Shown: positions 25,874 to 34,677 of the stretch, piece by piece
How positions within the stretch are numbered: the stretch's first letter is position 1
Layout of the letters: every line of letters begins with the position of its first letter
Assembly: GCA_030655215.1 (NCBI GenBank)
Contig: JAURVZ010000066.1
Span: 1 to 58,330 of the forward strand
Length of the DNA: 58,330 nucleotides
Direction: 5' to 3'
Source of the DNA: Pseudolabrys sp.
GTDB taxonomy: Bacteria; Pseudomonadota; Alphaproteobacteria; Rhizobiales; Xanthobacteraceae
The notes under the pieces: generated by a model
The model's input: the letters and a program-made list of their open reading frames with translations, nothing else
Database searches by the model: none
What the model was told of the DNA's origin: nothing
Made by a program: the position numbers and the translations under genes

Positions 25874-26847
25874 AGCAAGTCCTTGAGCCGCGCCGGATCG
25901 AGATTGCCGCCGGTGACGACGCAGACGACACGCCTGGCGCCGCGCAACAGACGCGGATGCGCCAGCAGCCCGGCAAGGCCGGCGGCGCCGGACGGCTCGG
26001 CATAGAGCTTGGCGCGCGTCATCAGCAGCAGCATGGCTTCGCGAATGACGTCGTCCTCACAGGTGACGACTTCCTCCACGCGATCGCGGAAGAATGGAAA
26101 TGTGTGCTGGCCGCCGAACGGATAGGCCAGGCCATCGGCGATGGTGTTCGGCGGCGATGTCAGGTTGGTCGGCTTGCCGGCCTTGAGCGACAGATGCATC
26201 GCCGCCGCACCCGCAGGATTGACGCCGACAATACGCGTTGCCGTGCCGCGCACCATGCAGGCGGTCGCCAGTCCGGCGCCGACACTGCCCGAGCCAACCG
26301 GCGTCATGATCAGATCGACATCCGGCAAATCGTCGAGAATCTCCAGCCCGATGGTAGCGTTGCCGTTGATCGTGTCGGGATGATCGCCCGGCGCGATGAA
26401 AGTATAGCCATGCTCGGCGATGAGTCGGTGCATATGCGCCAAGGTCTCGGTCGCCACCGTGCTGTGCAGGATCACTTCGGCGCCATAGGCGCGCGTCGCT
26501 TCTGCCTTGATGGCGCTGGCATTGGCCGGCATCACAGCAACAGCCGGTATGCCGAACACCTTGGCCGCATAGGCAAGACCTTGCGCCGCATTGCCCGCAG
26601 AAAACGTAATGACCCCGCGGCGGCGCGCCGCCTCGTCCAGTTGCTGCAGCGAATTGATCATGCCGCGCGGTTTATAGCTGCCCGTCTTCTGGAACAGCTC
26701 GGCCTTGATCCACAGCTCGCAGCCCAGCATGTCGCCGAGGCGGCTGGCGCGCAGCAACGGCGTCCGGTTGATGTGCGGCGCGATTGCCAGCGCAATCGCG
26801 TTCAACTTCCCGGATGTCATATTGAACGGGGCTGAGCTATCTGTCAT
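25870..26847 (-). CDS. PLP-dependent threonine/serine dehydratase-like protein
   Basis: A 325-residue fold-type II PLP enzyme. The Schiff-base Lys is in KTGSYKPRG (about residue 59), and a Gly-rich phosphate loop occurs in PVGSGSVGAGL. The end of the protein reads VVTGGNLD. Its length, without a C-terminal ACT domain, matches catabolic threonine/serine dehydratases or serine racemase relatives. These eliminate the hydroxyl from serine or threonine to give a 2-oxo acid and ammonia. It converges with the gamma-glutamyltransferase gene (four-base overlap) and diverges from the VOC gene with 61 bp between starts. Confidence 0.88.
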   Translation of the reverse strand: MTDSSAPFNMTSGKLNAIALAIAPHINRTPLLRASRLGDMLGCELWIKAELFQKTGSYKPRGMINSLQQLDEAARRRGVITFSAGNAAQGLAYAAKVFGIPAVAVMPANASAIKAEATRAYGAEVILHSTVATETLAHMHRLIAEHGYTFIAPGDHPDTINGNATIGLEILDDLPDVDLIMTPVGSGSVGAGLATACMVRGTATRIVGVNPAGAAAMHLSLKAGKPTNLTSPPNTIADGLAYPFGGQHTFPFFRDRVEEVVTCEDDVIREAMLLLMTRAKLYAEPSGAAGLAGLLAHPRLLRGARRVVCVVTGGNLDPARLKDLL

Positions 26848-26908
26848 GCGGTCCCTCTAGCGACGGCTCCAGTGGCGGTCCAGCGAATTCGAAAGTCGGA
26901 CGAGCAGC

Positions 26909-27835
26909 ATGAACGACAAGCAATTCCCCGTGCAGGATCAGGTCTTTCTCGATCACGCCGGTATTTTCGTCAACGAGTTCGCGCAGTCCGGCGCAGTGTT
27001 GCAAAAGCTTGGCTTCATCGTCACCGATTTTCACGCGCACCGAAGCGCGCTGGCGCCGGGCGAGCCGCTGAAGCCGCTCGGCACCGGCAACCGTTGCGTC
27101 ATGTTGCGCACCGGATTTCTTGAGCTGCTCGGTCCGACCGGCGAGCAGACGCCGATGGCCACGGCGCTGCACGCCGCGCTGGCGCGCTATGACGGGCTGC
27201 ATCTGATCGCCTTTTCCGCCGCCGATCCGGATCGCTTTCATGCCGGCTTGAGTGCGCGCGACCTCGGCCCGTTGCCGATTGCGCGCATCCGCCGCGATCA
27301 TCCGATGCAGGATGGCTCGCTGGCGGAAGTCGGCGGCAGCGTTGTGCGGCTGGCGCCGGACGCCTGGCCGGAAGGGCGCGTGCAAATGGTGTTTCCGGAA
27401 ATGGCGCCGGAGGTGATGTGGCAGCCGCATCTGCTTGATCATGCCAACGGCGCGGTGGCGCTGACTGAAATGCTCATTGCCGTTGATGATCCAGCCGTGC
27501 GCGCCGATCAGTTTGCCCGCTTCACCGGGAAGCCGCTGCGCCGTAATGGCGCGGTGCATTTGATCGAACTCGACCGTGGCCGTCTCTACATCACCGGCCG
27601 CGACGCGGCGCAGCGTGCTTTACCGGGCGCGACGATTGCTGGTCTGCCATACATGGCCGCGGTTGCGGTTGAGGTGGAGTCACGTGACCAGACTGAAAAA
27701 TTCATGACGCACGCCGGCATTCCCTACACGCTCGCCGGCGCAACGCTGCAGCCGGCGCAAAGCGCCGCGCTCGGCGCCAGCATCGTCTTCCATGATCGAT
27801 CAGAAGAGCGGCCGTTCGCCGCGCTGTTCGGTTAG
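26909..27835 (+). CDS. VOC family protein (glyoxalase-like domain)
   Basis: A 308-residue protein with two vicinal-oxygen-chelate-type halves. The first begins VFLDHAGIFVNEF with the typical first-strand His, and the second lies around DHANGAVALTEMLIAVDD. It resembles proteins annotated as glyoxalase-like domain proteins, a fold that serves dioxygenases, lyases and resistance proteins. Substrate and reaction are unknown. It is divergent from the PLP dehydratase gene and converges on the amidohydrolase gene with a 22-bp gap. Confidence 0.78.
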   Translation: MNDKQFPVQDQVFLDHAGIFVNEFAQSGAVLQKLGFIVTDFHAHRSALAPGEPLKPLGTGNRCVMLRTGFLELLGPTGEQTPMATALHAALARYDGLHLIAFSAADPDRFHAGLSARDLGPLPIARIRRDHPMQDGSLAEVGGSVVRLAPDAWPEGRVQMVFPEMAPEVMWQPHLLDHANGAVALTEMLIAVDDPAVRADQFARFTGKPLRRNGAVHLIELDRGRLYITGRDAAQRALPGATIAGLPYMAAVAVEVESRDQTEKFMTHAGIPYTLAGATLQPAQSAALGASIVFHDRSEERPFAALFG

Positions 27836-27857
27836 CCGCTTTATTCGGGCTGGGTAT

Positions 27858-29273
27858 TCACCCGATTGCCGCGGCTTTGGCTCGCTCCGCCAAAGCGGCG
27901 CTGGCTCTCGACGTCGCTTCAGCGATTTTCAGTTCATTGGCTGTCGTGATCTGCCCATTGCGCACAACAACGCGCCCATTGATGATCGTGGTGTTCGCGC
28001 GCGCGCCGACTCCCGCCATCAGGAAGCCGCCGAGCGGGTCGTTCAGTGCGCCGCCGAACTCCGCGCCAGACAGGTCGAACACCGTGATGTCGGCACAGAG
28101 GCCGGGCTTCAGGCGTCCGATGTCGTCGCGGCCCAGCATCGCAGCGGCATCGCGTGTCGCCATCAGCAAAGCATCATGCGGCGTGAGCCAGACGTCTTCG
28201 CTCACCGGATTTCGCTCGCGCGCACGATGCAGCAAGAGGCCGAGCCGCAATTCATTGATGAACGAGCCGCCGTCATTGCTGGCTGCGCCATCGACGCCGA
28301 AGCTGACGCGTACGCCGGCCGCGCGCATCGCCGCAATGCGCGGGATCTGATAGCCAAGCCGCAACACCGTACGCGGGCAATGTGCAACGCCGACGCCCCG
28401 CGCGCCGAATGTCGCGATTTCGGTGTCGTCCAGTTCCGTGCAATGCGCCAGCCAGGTTTGCGGACCGAGCCAGCCGGCGCGGTCGAGGAACTCGATCGGC
28501 TCGCAGCCTTGGGTTTGCCGGCAAAGGGCGCGCTCGGCCTCACGCGGGTGGTAATGCGCATGCAGGCCGCAACCCGTTTCGGCGGCAATGTCGCCAAATT
28601 GCTTCATAAGGGCAGGTTTGGTGTAGGCGACATTGGACGGGCCCAGCGCCAGCCGCACCATGGCGCCGGGCGAGGCATCATGCCAGCGCTCAACATCCGC
28701 GCGGCATTGCTCGATAACTTCGTCTTCCGGCGCGATCAGGCGGTTGATCCGCTCGCCCATTGTCCGTTGCAAATGCGCGCCAACCGCACCCTCTATGACC
28801 GGCAGACAACTTCTCGCCAGGTGCAGCCGCAACCCCATCTCCCGAACGGCGGCGATTTCAATTGGCGCGAGTTCTGCGCCGACGCCGCCTAAGACGAAAG
28901 AATGATCCGCGCTTGTCGTCGCACCTGAGAGCAACAGTTCCGCGGACGAATTGCGAACTGCCGCCGTGAGGTCGTCGGGTTCGATTTCAGCCCAGAGCGG
29001 ATAGTGCGCAGACAACCATGCCGCTGAATCGGCGCGGTGAAGCCCCGGCACAGCACGCGTGACGCTTTGAAAGAAGTGGTGATGAACGTTGATGAATCCG
29101 GGCAGCACGATGCATCCGGTGCAATCAATTTTGTCCGCGCCTTCGATGTGCGGCGCATCGCCGTGACCGATCTCGCGAATGCGTGCGCCGTCGATGATGA
29201 CGTATCCGCCCTCGATCAGTCCTGGCGTGTCGCAGGTATAGATGCAGCGTGCATTTTCGAGAACAACAATCAT
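27858..29273 (-). CDS. 8-oxoguanine deaminase-like amidohydrolase
   Basis: Amidohydrolase-superfamily deaminase of the Atz/Trz and 8-oxoguanine deaminase group, 471 residues from the ATG at 29273 (MIVVLENARCIYTCD). Metal and substrate motifs are FINVHHHFFQSVTRAVPG, GLHAHYHPREAE, LAHCTELDD and FGVDGAASNDGG. The HHHFFQ and GVDGAASNDGG segments are those of enzymes that deaminate 8-oxoguanine to urate. Hydroxy-s-triazine or other ring amidohydrolases are the main alternative. It diverges from a 15-gene plus-strand chain; the two starts are separated by an 18-bp perfect palindrome, so the gene is probably controlled with the ABC importer. Confidence 0.82.
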   Translation of the reverse strand: MIVVLENARCIYTCDTPGLIEGGYVIIDGARIREIGHGDAPHIEGADKIDCTGCIVLPGFINVHHHFFQSVTRAVPGLHRADSAAWLSAHYPLWAEIEPDDLTAAVRNSSAELLLSGATTSADHSFVLGGVGAELAPIEIAAVREMGLRLHLARSCLPVIEGAVGAHLQRTMGERINRLIAPEDEVIEQCRADVERWHDASPGAMVRLALGPSNVAYTKPALMKQFGDIAAETGCGLHAHYHPREAERALCRQTQGCEPIEFLDRAGWLGPQTWLAHCTELDDTEIATFGARGVGVAHCPRTVLRLGYQIPRIAAMRAAGVRVSFGVDGAASNDGGSFINELRLGLLLHRARERNPVSEDVWLTPHDALLMATRDAAAMLGRDDIGRLKPGLCADITVFDLSGAEFGGALNDPLGGFLMAGVGARANTTIINGRVVVRNGQITTANELKIAEATSRASAALAERAKAAAIG

Positions 29274-29325
29274 GATTTTCTCTTGCGTCCAAACTTGTGA
29301 CAACGCCGATCTTGCAGTGCACACA

Positions 29326-29343
29326 AAACTGGTATACCAGTTT
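29326..29343. promoter_or_regulatory. Perfect 18-bp palindrome, probable GntR operator
   Basis: AAACTGGTATACCAGTTT is a perfect inverted repeat in the divergent promoter region between the amidohydrolase and the solute-binding protein gene. GntR regulators of the FadR/FCD class commonly bind GT-N-AC palindromes such as this TGGTATACCA core. Such a regulator is encoded in the same operon at 33252-33974, so autoregulation is the natural inference. Confidence 0.6.
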
Positions 29344-29347
29344 GGGA

Positions 29348-29384
29348 CCGCTGGCAAAGGCGCGTCTTAGTCATTTGCCAGCGG
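29348..29384. promoter_or_regulatory. Perfect 11-bp-arm hairpin in the leader of the ABC operon
   Basis: Arms CCGCTGGCAAA (29348-29358) and TTTGCCAGCGG (29374-29384) with a 15-base loop. It begins 5 bp after the operator palindrome and ends 47 bp before the GTG start at 29431. It could be an RNA hairpin in the 5' leader or a second protein-binding site. There is no T run, so it is not a clear terminator. Confidence 0.5.
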
Positions 29385-29430
29385 GTTCTGACTTGATCCC
29401 TGCCGGGTTCACCGTTGGAGAACGTAAAAA

Positions 29431-30477
29431 GTGACATTTAAGTTGAATCGCCGTGAACTGGTCGTCGGCGCGGGCGCCATGGCCGCCACTTTGTCGAGCG
29501 GCAAATTCGCTCAGGCGCAAAGCGCCGCATTGAAGGTTACGCATTTCGGCGGGCCGTATCAGGTGCTGCAAGACCTGGTGGGCGCACCGTTCGAGCGCGC
29601 CGGTCTCGGCCGCGTCGAATACGAAGTCGAGACAACGGCCTCCGCGCTGGCCAAAATCCAGAGCCAGAAGGCGAGCCCGCCATTCGATCTGGTCATGATG
29701 TCGCGCTCGATCACATATCGCGCAGGACGCGCCGGTTTTGTTGCTCCTTTCGAGCGTGCGGATATTGCGGCGCTGGCCGGCACCGTACCAGGCACTTTGG
29801 GCCCCGGCGGTTTCGGCGTCGGCTATGTGCTCGACACTTTCGGCATCATGGTCGACAAGCGTCAGGTGACGCAGCCAATGACGTCATGGATGGATTTCTG
29901 GCGTCCCGATCTGCGCGGCAAAATCGTGCTGCCCGCTGCATCGCTCGGCCTGTCGATCTACTTCCTGCTGTGCATCGCGCGCACGGTCGGCAATGGCAAA
30001 ATCGACGATGCCAGCATCGACGAGGCGTTCAAGAAGCTCATTGAGCTGAAACCGTCGGTGCGCACGTTCTACACCGATCCGATCCAGGCCTCGCAGCTTG
30101 TCGAGCGTGGCGATATCGCCGCCGCCCCGCAACTGAGCATCCGTATCTCAAATACGATGCGCAGCGCCGCGACCGTCGGGCGCTTCACGCCGAACGAAGG
30201 CGGACCGTTCCTGCCGTTCGATCTGTCGATGCCGGTCAGCGCGAAAAACCCGGAGCTTGCCAAGAAGTATCTCAACTACATCCTGAGCAAGGAAGTGCAG
30301 ACCAAGCTCGCCGCAGGCTTGCTGGCAACGCCGGTTGCGACCGGCATCGATGTGCCGGCCGAACTGCGGCCTTTCATGATGCTCGACACCGACAAGATCT
30401 GGCCGATCGATGAGGACTACGTTGCCACCAAGTCGCGCGACTGGACCACGCGGTGGACGCGTGAGGTTCAAAGCTAA
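29431..30477 (+). CDS. ABC transporter substrate-binding protein, PotD-like
   Basis: A 348-residue periplasmic receptor of the polyamine/family 1 extracellular binding protein type. A twin-arginine-like signal (NRRELVVGAGAMAATL) precedes cleavage near KFAQAQ. The mature part starts LKVTHFGGPYQ, as in PotD/PotF relatives, and includes DLVMMSRS and LAKKYLNYILSKE. The start is GTG at 29431. Genes for the ATPase and two permeases follow in order. Polyamine is only the family default; the neighbouring ring- and amide-hydrolysing enzymes suggest another nitrogen compound. Confidence 0.9.
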   Translation: MTFKLNRRELVVGAGAMAATLSSGKFAQAQSAALKVTHFGGPYQVLQDLVGAPFERAGLGRVEYEVETTASALAKIQSQKASPPFDLVMMSRSITYRAGRAGFVAPFERADIAALAGTVPGTLGPGGFGVGYVLDTFGIMVDKRQVTQPMTSWMDFWRPDLRGKIVLPAASLGLSIYFLLCIARTVGNGKIDDASIDEAFKKLIELKPSVRTFYTDPIQASQLVERGDIAAAPQLSIRISNTMRSAATVGRFTPNEGGPFLPFDLSMPVSAKNPELAKKYLNYILSKEVQTKLAAGLLATPVATGIDVPAELRPFMMLDTDKIWPIDEDYVATKSRDWTTRWTREVQS

Positions 30478-30488
30478 GGCAGCAATCA

Positions 30489-31571
30489 ATGGCGCATGTG
30501 CTGTCAGTCGAGGCCGTCTCGAAGAGCTTCAAGGGTGTCGCCGCGGTGCGGCGCTGCAGCCTTGAGCTCAAGCAAGGAGAGATCGTCGCTCTCCTTGGCC
30601 CTTCCGGCTGCGGCAAGACCACCTTGCTCAACATGATCGCCGGGTTCGAAGTGCCGGACGAAGGGCGCATCGAACTTGGCGGTCGCGACATCACCCGATT
30701 GCCGGCGCATCAGCGCCGCGCCGGCATGGTGTTTCAGGCCTATGCGCTGTTTCCGCATATGACCGTGCGCGACAACATCCTGTACGGGCCGCGCGTGCAG
30801 GGCGAAAAGCCCGGCGTCGCGCAGAGCAGGGCAAGCGAGGTTGCCGATCTGCTTCGCATCGGCAATTTACTGGATCGTTATCCGTCGCAACTCAGCGGTG
30901 GCCAGCGCCAGCGCGTCGCTGTTGCGCGCGCTTTGGCGACGCGCCCGGAAATCCTGCTGCTCGATGAAGCCTTCAGCGCACTTGATCGCAACCTGCGCGA
31001 GGAGATGCAGATCGAGTTGTCGCTGCTGCTGCGCCGCCTCGGCATCAGCACCATTCTGGTGACGCATGACCAGCGCGAAGCCTTTGCGTTGGCCGATCGC
31101 ATTGCCGTCATGGAAGCCGGGCGCATCAGCCAGATCGACGCGCCGGAGGCCGTGTACCGGACGCCGAAGACGCCTTTCGTGTTTGAGTTTCTCGGATCGT
31201 CAAATCATCTGGCGGCGACGGTCGGTGAGCAGGATGGCACACCGGCATTGCTGGCCGCTGGCGGCAAGCTTGCTTTGACGAAAATGCCCGTGGCGCAGCC
31301 CGCCGGCTCGGCACTGACGATCGGCATCCGGGCGGAGGGCATTCGTCTCGCTACTGCGCCGACGCGGGCGCATCGCGAATCTCCCGCGGTGGTGCGGCTG
31401 GTGACGTTTCTCGGGCAGACCATCCGAATGGTCGCCGAAATGGGCGACATCAGCATCATCAGCGAAGTCGCCGCCGTTTCGTATGAAACGTGTCCGCGCG
31501 TCGGCGATGCTGTGTTCCTCGACATCGACGAGACGGGCGTGCATGTCCTCGACAATGCGGTCGCGGCATGA
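30489..31571 (+). CDS. ABC transporter ATP-binding protein, PotA-like
   Basis: A 360-residue ATPase for the importer begun by the upstream receptor. Walker A GPSGCGKTT is near residue 39, the signature LSGGQRQRVAVARAL follows, then Walker B ILLLDEAFSALD. The C-terminal third is the TOBE-type regulatory domain common to PotA/MalK-class subunits. It starts 11 bp after the receptor gene and its last four bases overlap the first permease start (ATGA). Confidence 0.95.
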   Translation: MAHVLSVEAVSKSFKGVAAVRRCSLELKQGEIVALLGPSGCGKTTLLNMIAGFEVPDEGRIELGGRDITRLPAHQRRAGMVFQAYALFPHMTVRDNILYGPRVQGEKPGVAQSRASEVADLLRIGNLLDRYPSQLSGGQRQRVAVARALATRPEILLLDEAFSALDRNLREEMQIELSLLLRRLGISTILVTHDQREAFALADRIAVMEAGRISQIDAPEAVYRTPKTPFVFEFLGSSNHLAATVGEQDGTPALLAAGGKLALTKMPVAQPAGSALTIGIRAEGIRLATAPTRAHRESPAVVRLVTFLGQTIRMVAEMGDISIISEVAAVSYETCPRVGDAVFLDIDETGVHVLDNAVAA

Positions 31572-32446
31572 CGCCCGGCACCGCAGCAAGTCTCCGGCGC
31601 TGGACGCCGTTGCTGTGGATCGTGCCGGCCGCACTCGTACTGCTGCCGTTCTTCTTCCTGCCGCTGGTACTGCTGTTCCGTAACAGCCTGAACCGCGACG
31701 ACCCGATGCTGCTGATGGTGCCGGACTTTACCGCCATCAACTACATCAAGGCTCTGAGCGATCCGTTCTATCTGCAGCTCTTTGCCAACACGATCGGCGC
31801 CGCACTCTTTGTTGCTGTCATCGCCACCATCATCGCTTATCCGTTTTCGTATTTCATCTCCCGCTACGCGCGCCGTTCCATCGGCCTTGTTGTCTGGGCC
31901 GTCTATATGCCGCTGTTCGTCAGCGTCATTGTCCGCGTGTTCGGCTGGATGATCGTTCTGGCTGACAGCGGCCTGCTGAATGCGATGCTGCTGAAGCTGC
32001 ATTTTCTGCAAACGCCGCTGCGCCTGCTGTTTGAAGTCGACGGCATGCTGATCGGCATGGTGCACCGCTATTTGCCGCTGGCGATCCTGCCGCTGTTCAA
32101 CGCGATGAAGAAGATTCCCGATGAACTGCACAGGGCCTCGGCCAATCTCGGCGCGACGCCGTCGGGCGTCATTCGCGACGTTGTCTTCCCGCTCAGCGTT
32201 CCGGGCATCGTCATCAGCCTGCAATTGACGTTTGCCGGTGCGTTGAGCGATTTCGTGCTGCCGCAGGTCCTCGGTTCGCCGCGCTTCCGCATGCTGGCGC
32301 CGGCGATCTATGCCGAGGCCACCACCAATCTGAGCACGGCAATGGCGGCGACCTTGGCCGTATTGATGTTGGTGTTCATCATCGCGCTGCTCGGCGCCTC
32401 CGGCTATCTGGTCAAGCGCCTGACGCCATGGATGACCGCACGATGA
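31568..32446 (+). CDS. ABC transporter permease, PotB-like
   Basis: A 292-residue inner-membrane permease with about six hydrophobic segments, starting with LLWIVPAALVLLPFFFLPLVLLF. The cytoplasmic coupling loop with the ATPase is LHRASANLGATPSGVIRDVVFPLS. The start at 31568 overlaps the ATPase stop by four bases, the usual coupled arrangement; an earlier in-frame start at 31490 would lie inside the ATPase gene and give a non-membrane N terminus. Confidence 0.93.
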   Translation: MTPGTAASLRRWTPLLWIVPAALVLLPFFFLPLVLLFRNSLNRDDPMLLMVPDFTAINYIKALSDPFYLQLFANTIGAALFVAVIATIIAYPFSYFISRYARRSIGLVVWAVYMPLFVSVIVRVFGWMIVLADSGLLNAMLLKLHFLQTPLRLLFEVDGMLIGMVHRYLPLAILPLFNAMKKIPDELHRASANLGATPSGVIRDVVFPLSVPGIVISLQLTFAGALSDFVLPQVLGSPRFRMLAPAIYAEATTNLSTAMAATLAVLMLVFIIALLGASGYLVKRLTPWMTAR

Positions 32447-33255
32447 GCAGGCCCGGCATTGAAGCGATTGACTCAGCCGGCATGTACCGTGGCCTGCTGG
32501 TCTACGTCCTGATCGTCGGCGCATTCCTGATGTTGCCGCTGGTGCTCGCGGTGATGCTCGCCTTCAGCAGTGGCGGCGGCCTGGAGTTTCCGCCGCCCGG
32601 ACTCAGCTTCAAATGGATCGTCAAAGCCGCCGCTACGCGCGAATTCCGTGAAGGGCTGCTCATCAGCGCCGTAGTCGCCGTTGCGACCGGCCTGATCTCG
32701 GCCATCGCCGGCACCTCAGCCGCCATCGCCATCAACCATTTCCGCTTCCGTGGCCGCGCCGCCTTGCAAGCTTTGTTGATGGCGCCGCTGTCGCTGCCGG
32801 GCATCGTCATCGGTCTCGCCATCCTCTTCACGCTGCCGGCCTTCGGTCTGGTGCCTGGCATTGTCGCCACCATTGGCGGTCATTCCGTCATCGGCGTTCC
32901 TTATGTCGCCTATATGGTTCTGGCGTCGCTTTCGAATTACGACATGTCGCTGGATCGCGCGTCGGCCAGTCTTGGAGCCGGACAGTGGCAAACTTTTCGT
33001 AGGATTACGCTGCCGATCATTTCGCCGGGAGTAACGGCGGGTACGGTTTGCGCCATGCTGCTGTCGTTCGACAATGTCGCGCTGTCGCTGTTCCTGTCGA
33101 ACGGCAATACGCTGCCGCTGCGCATGATGCAGAGCATGCAGTTTTACACCGACCCGAGCGTCGCGGCGGTGTCCGTCCTGCTGGTCGCGCTGTCCCTGGC
33201 CGCGGTTCCGTTCCTCAAGCGATCGTTTCGCGAGACCCACATGGAGCGCGCATGA
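32443..33255 (+). CDS. ABC transporter permease, PotC-like
   Basis: The second, different permease of the importer, 270 residues, with six predicted membrane segments and the coupling loop LDRASASLGAGQWQTFRRITLP. The ATG at 32443 (MSRPGIEAIDSAG) gives an ATGA overlap with the first permease; an ATG at 32428 is possible but would overlap by 19 bases. The stop overlaps the GntR start by four bases. Confidence 0.93.
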   Translation: MSRPGIEAIDSAGMYRGLLVYVLIVGAFLMLPLVLAVMLAFSSGGGLEFPPPGLSFKWIVKAAATREFREGLLISAVVAVATGLISAIAGTSAAIAINHFRFRGRAALQALLMAPLSLPGIVIGLAILFTLPAFGLVPGIVATIGGHSVIGVPYVAYMVLASLSNYDMSLDRASASLGAGQWQTFRRITLPIISPGVTAGTVCAMLLSFDNVALSLFLSNGNTLPLRMMQSMQFYTDPSVAAVSVLLVALSLAAVPFLKRSFRETHMERA

Positions 33256-33974
33256 CCATGCTGCTCAGCGACCGCGTCTATACCAAGATCAAGACCATGA
33301 TCCTCACCGGCAAGGTCGTCGACCTGTCGGAGCGGACGCTCGCCGCCGAGCTTTCGGTCAGCCGGGTTCCGGTGCGCGAAGCCATCAAGGTGCTGGAGCG
33401 GGAAGGGCTGCTGATCGTTGTGCCGCGCAGCGGCATCGTCGTTCGCCGCCTGCGCATCGACGAGGTGCGCGAGCTTTATGAAGTGCGCCAGGCCATTGAA
33501 GGCATGGCCGCTTTCCTCGCCGCCGGGGCGCGCCGTTCCGAGATGGCGGGCGTCCGCCAGCGGCTGGAGGCGCTCGACACCGGCAAGGATTTCGACCATG
33601 CCGCCATTCAACGCGAAAACGCCGTGTTCCACCGCACTTTGTTTGAAATCTGCGGCAACAGCCAGCTGAGCGCGATTTACGCGTCCATCGAGCCGAAGAT
33701 TGCGCTGAACTTCCGGCTCACGGCCGTGCACGCGCCGGAACGCGTCGAGCGGGCGCTGCGCTACCACATCAACATCGCCAAGGCGATTGAGGCCGGCGAC
33801 GGCGCCAAGGCCGAGAGCCTGATGCGCAAGAACCTCGACGACGGCAAGGCCGCGCGCATCGAGATCCTGACCCGGCTGCAAGCCAACGAAGCCGTCCCTG
33901 CTGCCAAGATCAGCAAGCCGGCCGCGGCGCGGCGGACTGCCCCGATATCGAAAGCGAAAGGTGCGCGTAAATGA
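33252..33974 (+). CDS. GntR family transcriptional regulator (FCD type)
   Basis: A 240-residue regulator. The N-terminal winged helix-turn-helix includes SERTLAAELSVSRVPVREAI and LEREGLLIVVPRSGIVV. The rest is the helical FCD ligand domain, with Asp/His metal-ligand candidates in ENAVFHRTLFEICGN and LRYHINIAKAIEAGD. The tail is Lys/Ala-rich. It is embedded in the operon with ATGA overlaps on both sides. It probably senses the imported compound or a breakdown product and binds the palindrome at 29326. Confidence 0.92.
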   Translation: MTMLLSDRVYTKIKTMILTGKVVDLSERTLAAELSVSRVPVREAIKVLEREGLLIVVPRSGIVVRRLRIDEVRELYEVRQAIEGMAAFLAAGARRSEMAGVRQRLEALDTGKDFDHAAIQRENAVFHRTLFEICGNSQLSAIYASIEPKIALNFRLTAVHAPERVERALRYHINIAKAIEAGDGAKAESLMRKNLDDGKAARIEILTRLQANEAVPAAKISKPAAARRTAPISKAKGARK

Positions 33975-34675
33975 CGATGAGCCCGGCCCCAGCGTCCTGG
34001 GAAGATGTGCTTGACGATGAACTGCGGGGCCTGCTGGCCAAGCGGCCGGAGCGGTCGATCGAAGGCAAAAGGCCCGTGCTGGTCGCTGTCGATCTTTATG
34101 ACCTCGTTTACGACGGCGGCCCGCTGCCGGTCGTCGACCTGATGGAGAAATATCCCGCGTCATGCGGCGAGTTTGCCTGGGCGGCGCTGCCCGGCACCAT
34201 CGAGCTGTTCGCGGCGGCGCGCGCCGCCAATATCCCGATCATCCATGTCACCTATGACACGCGGCTTGAGACTGACCCGAAGAAATATCATCCGACCAAT
34301 CGCAAGCGCCGCCAGCCGGATCTCGCGCTCTACAAGATCAAGGATGAGCTGACGCCGCAGCAAGGCGAACTCGTCATTTATAAGAAGCGCGCCAGCGGCT
34401 TCTTCGGCACGCCGTTGTCGGCTTTCCTGAATGAACTCGGCGCCGACATGATTTATCTCATCGGCGAGAGCACCAGCGGCTGCTTGCGCGCGAGCGTGAT
34501 TGAAGCGGTGTCCTATGGCTATCCGGTCGCCGTTGTCGAAGACGGTTGTTTCGACCGCTATCCGCTCAACCACAAGGTCAGTCTGCTCGACCTGCATCTG
34601 AAATACGCGACCGTCGTCGATCTCGCGACGGCGACCGGCGCCATGCGCGCGGCGTCCACCGCCGGAAAGGCTTGA
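33971..34675 (+). CDS. Cysteine hydrolase, isochorismatase family (intact triad)
   Basis: A 234-residue isochorismatase-like hydrolase. Family members split amide or vinyl-ether bonds (N-carbamoyl compounds, biuret, nicotinamide, ureidoacrylate). The usual triad is in place: Asp41 (VAVDLYD), Lys138 (YKKRASGFFGT) and Cys171 (STSGCLRAS). About 30 extra N-terminal residues precede the fold. It overlaps the GntR stop by four bases and is followed 2 bp later by a paralogue without the catalytic residues. A carbamoyl or amide product of the imported molecule is the likely substrate. Confidence 0.9.
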   Translation: MTMSPAPASWEDVLDDELRGLLAKRPERSIEGKRPVLVAVDLYDLVYDGGPLPVVDLMEKYPASCGEFAWAALPGTIELFAAARAANIPIIHVTYDTRLETDPKKYHPTNRKRRQPDLALYKIKDELTPQQGELVIYKKRASGFFGTPLSAFLNELGADMIYLIGESTSGCLRASVIEAVSYGYPVAVVEDGCFDRYPLNHKVSLLDLHLKYATVVDLATATGAMRAASTAGKA

Positions 34676-34677
34676 TC

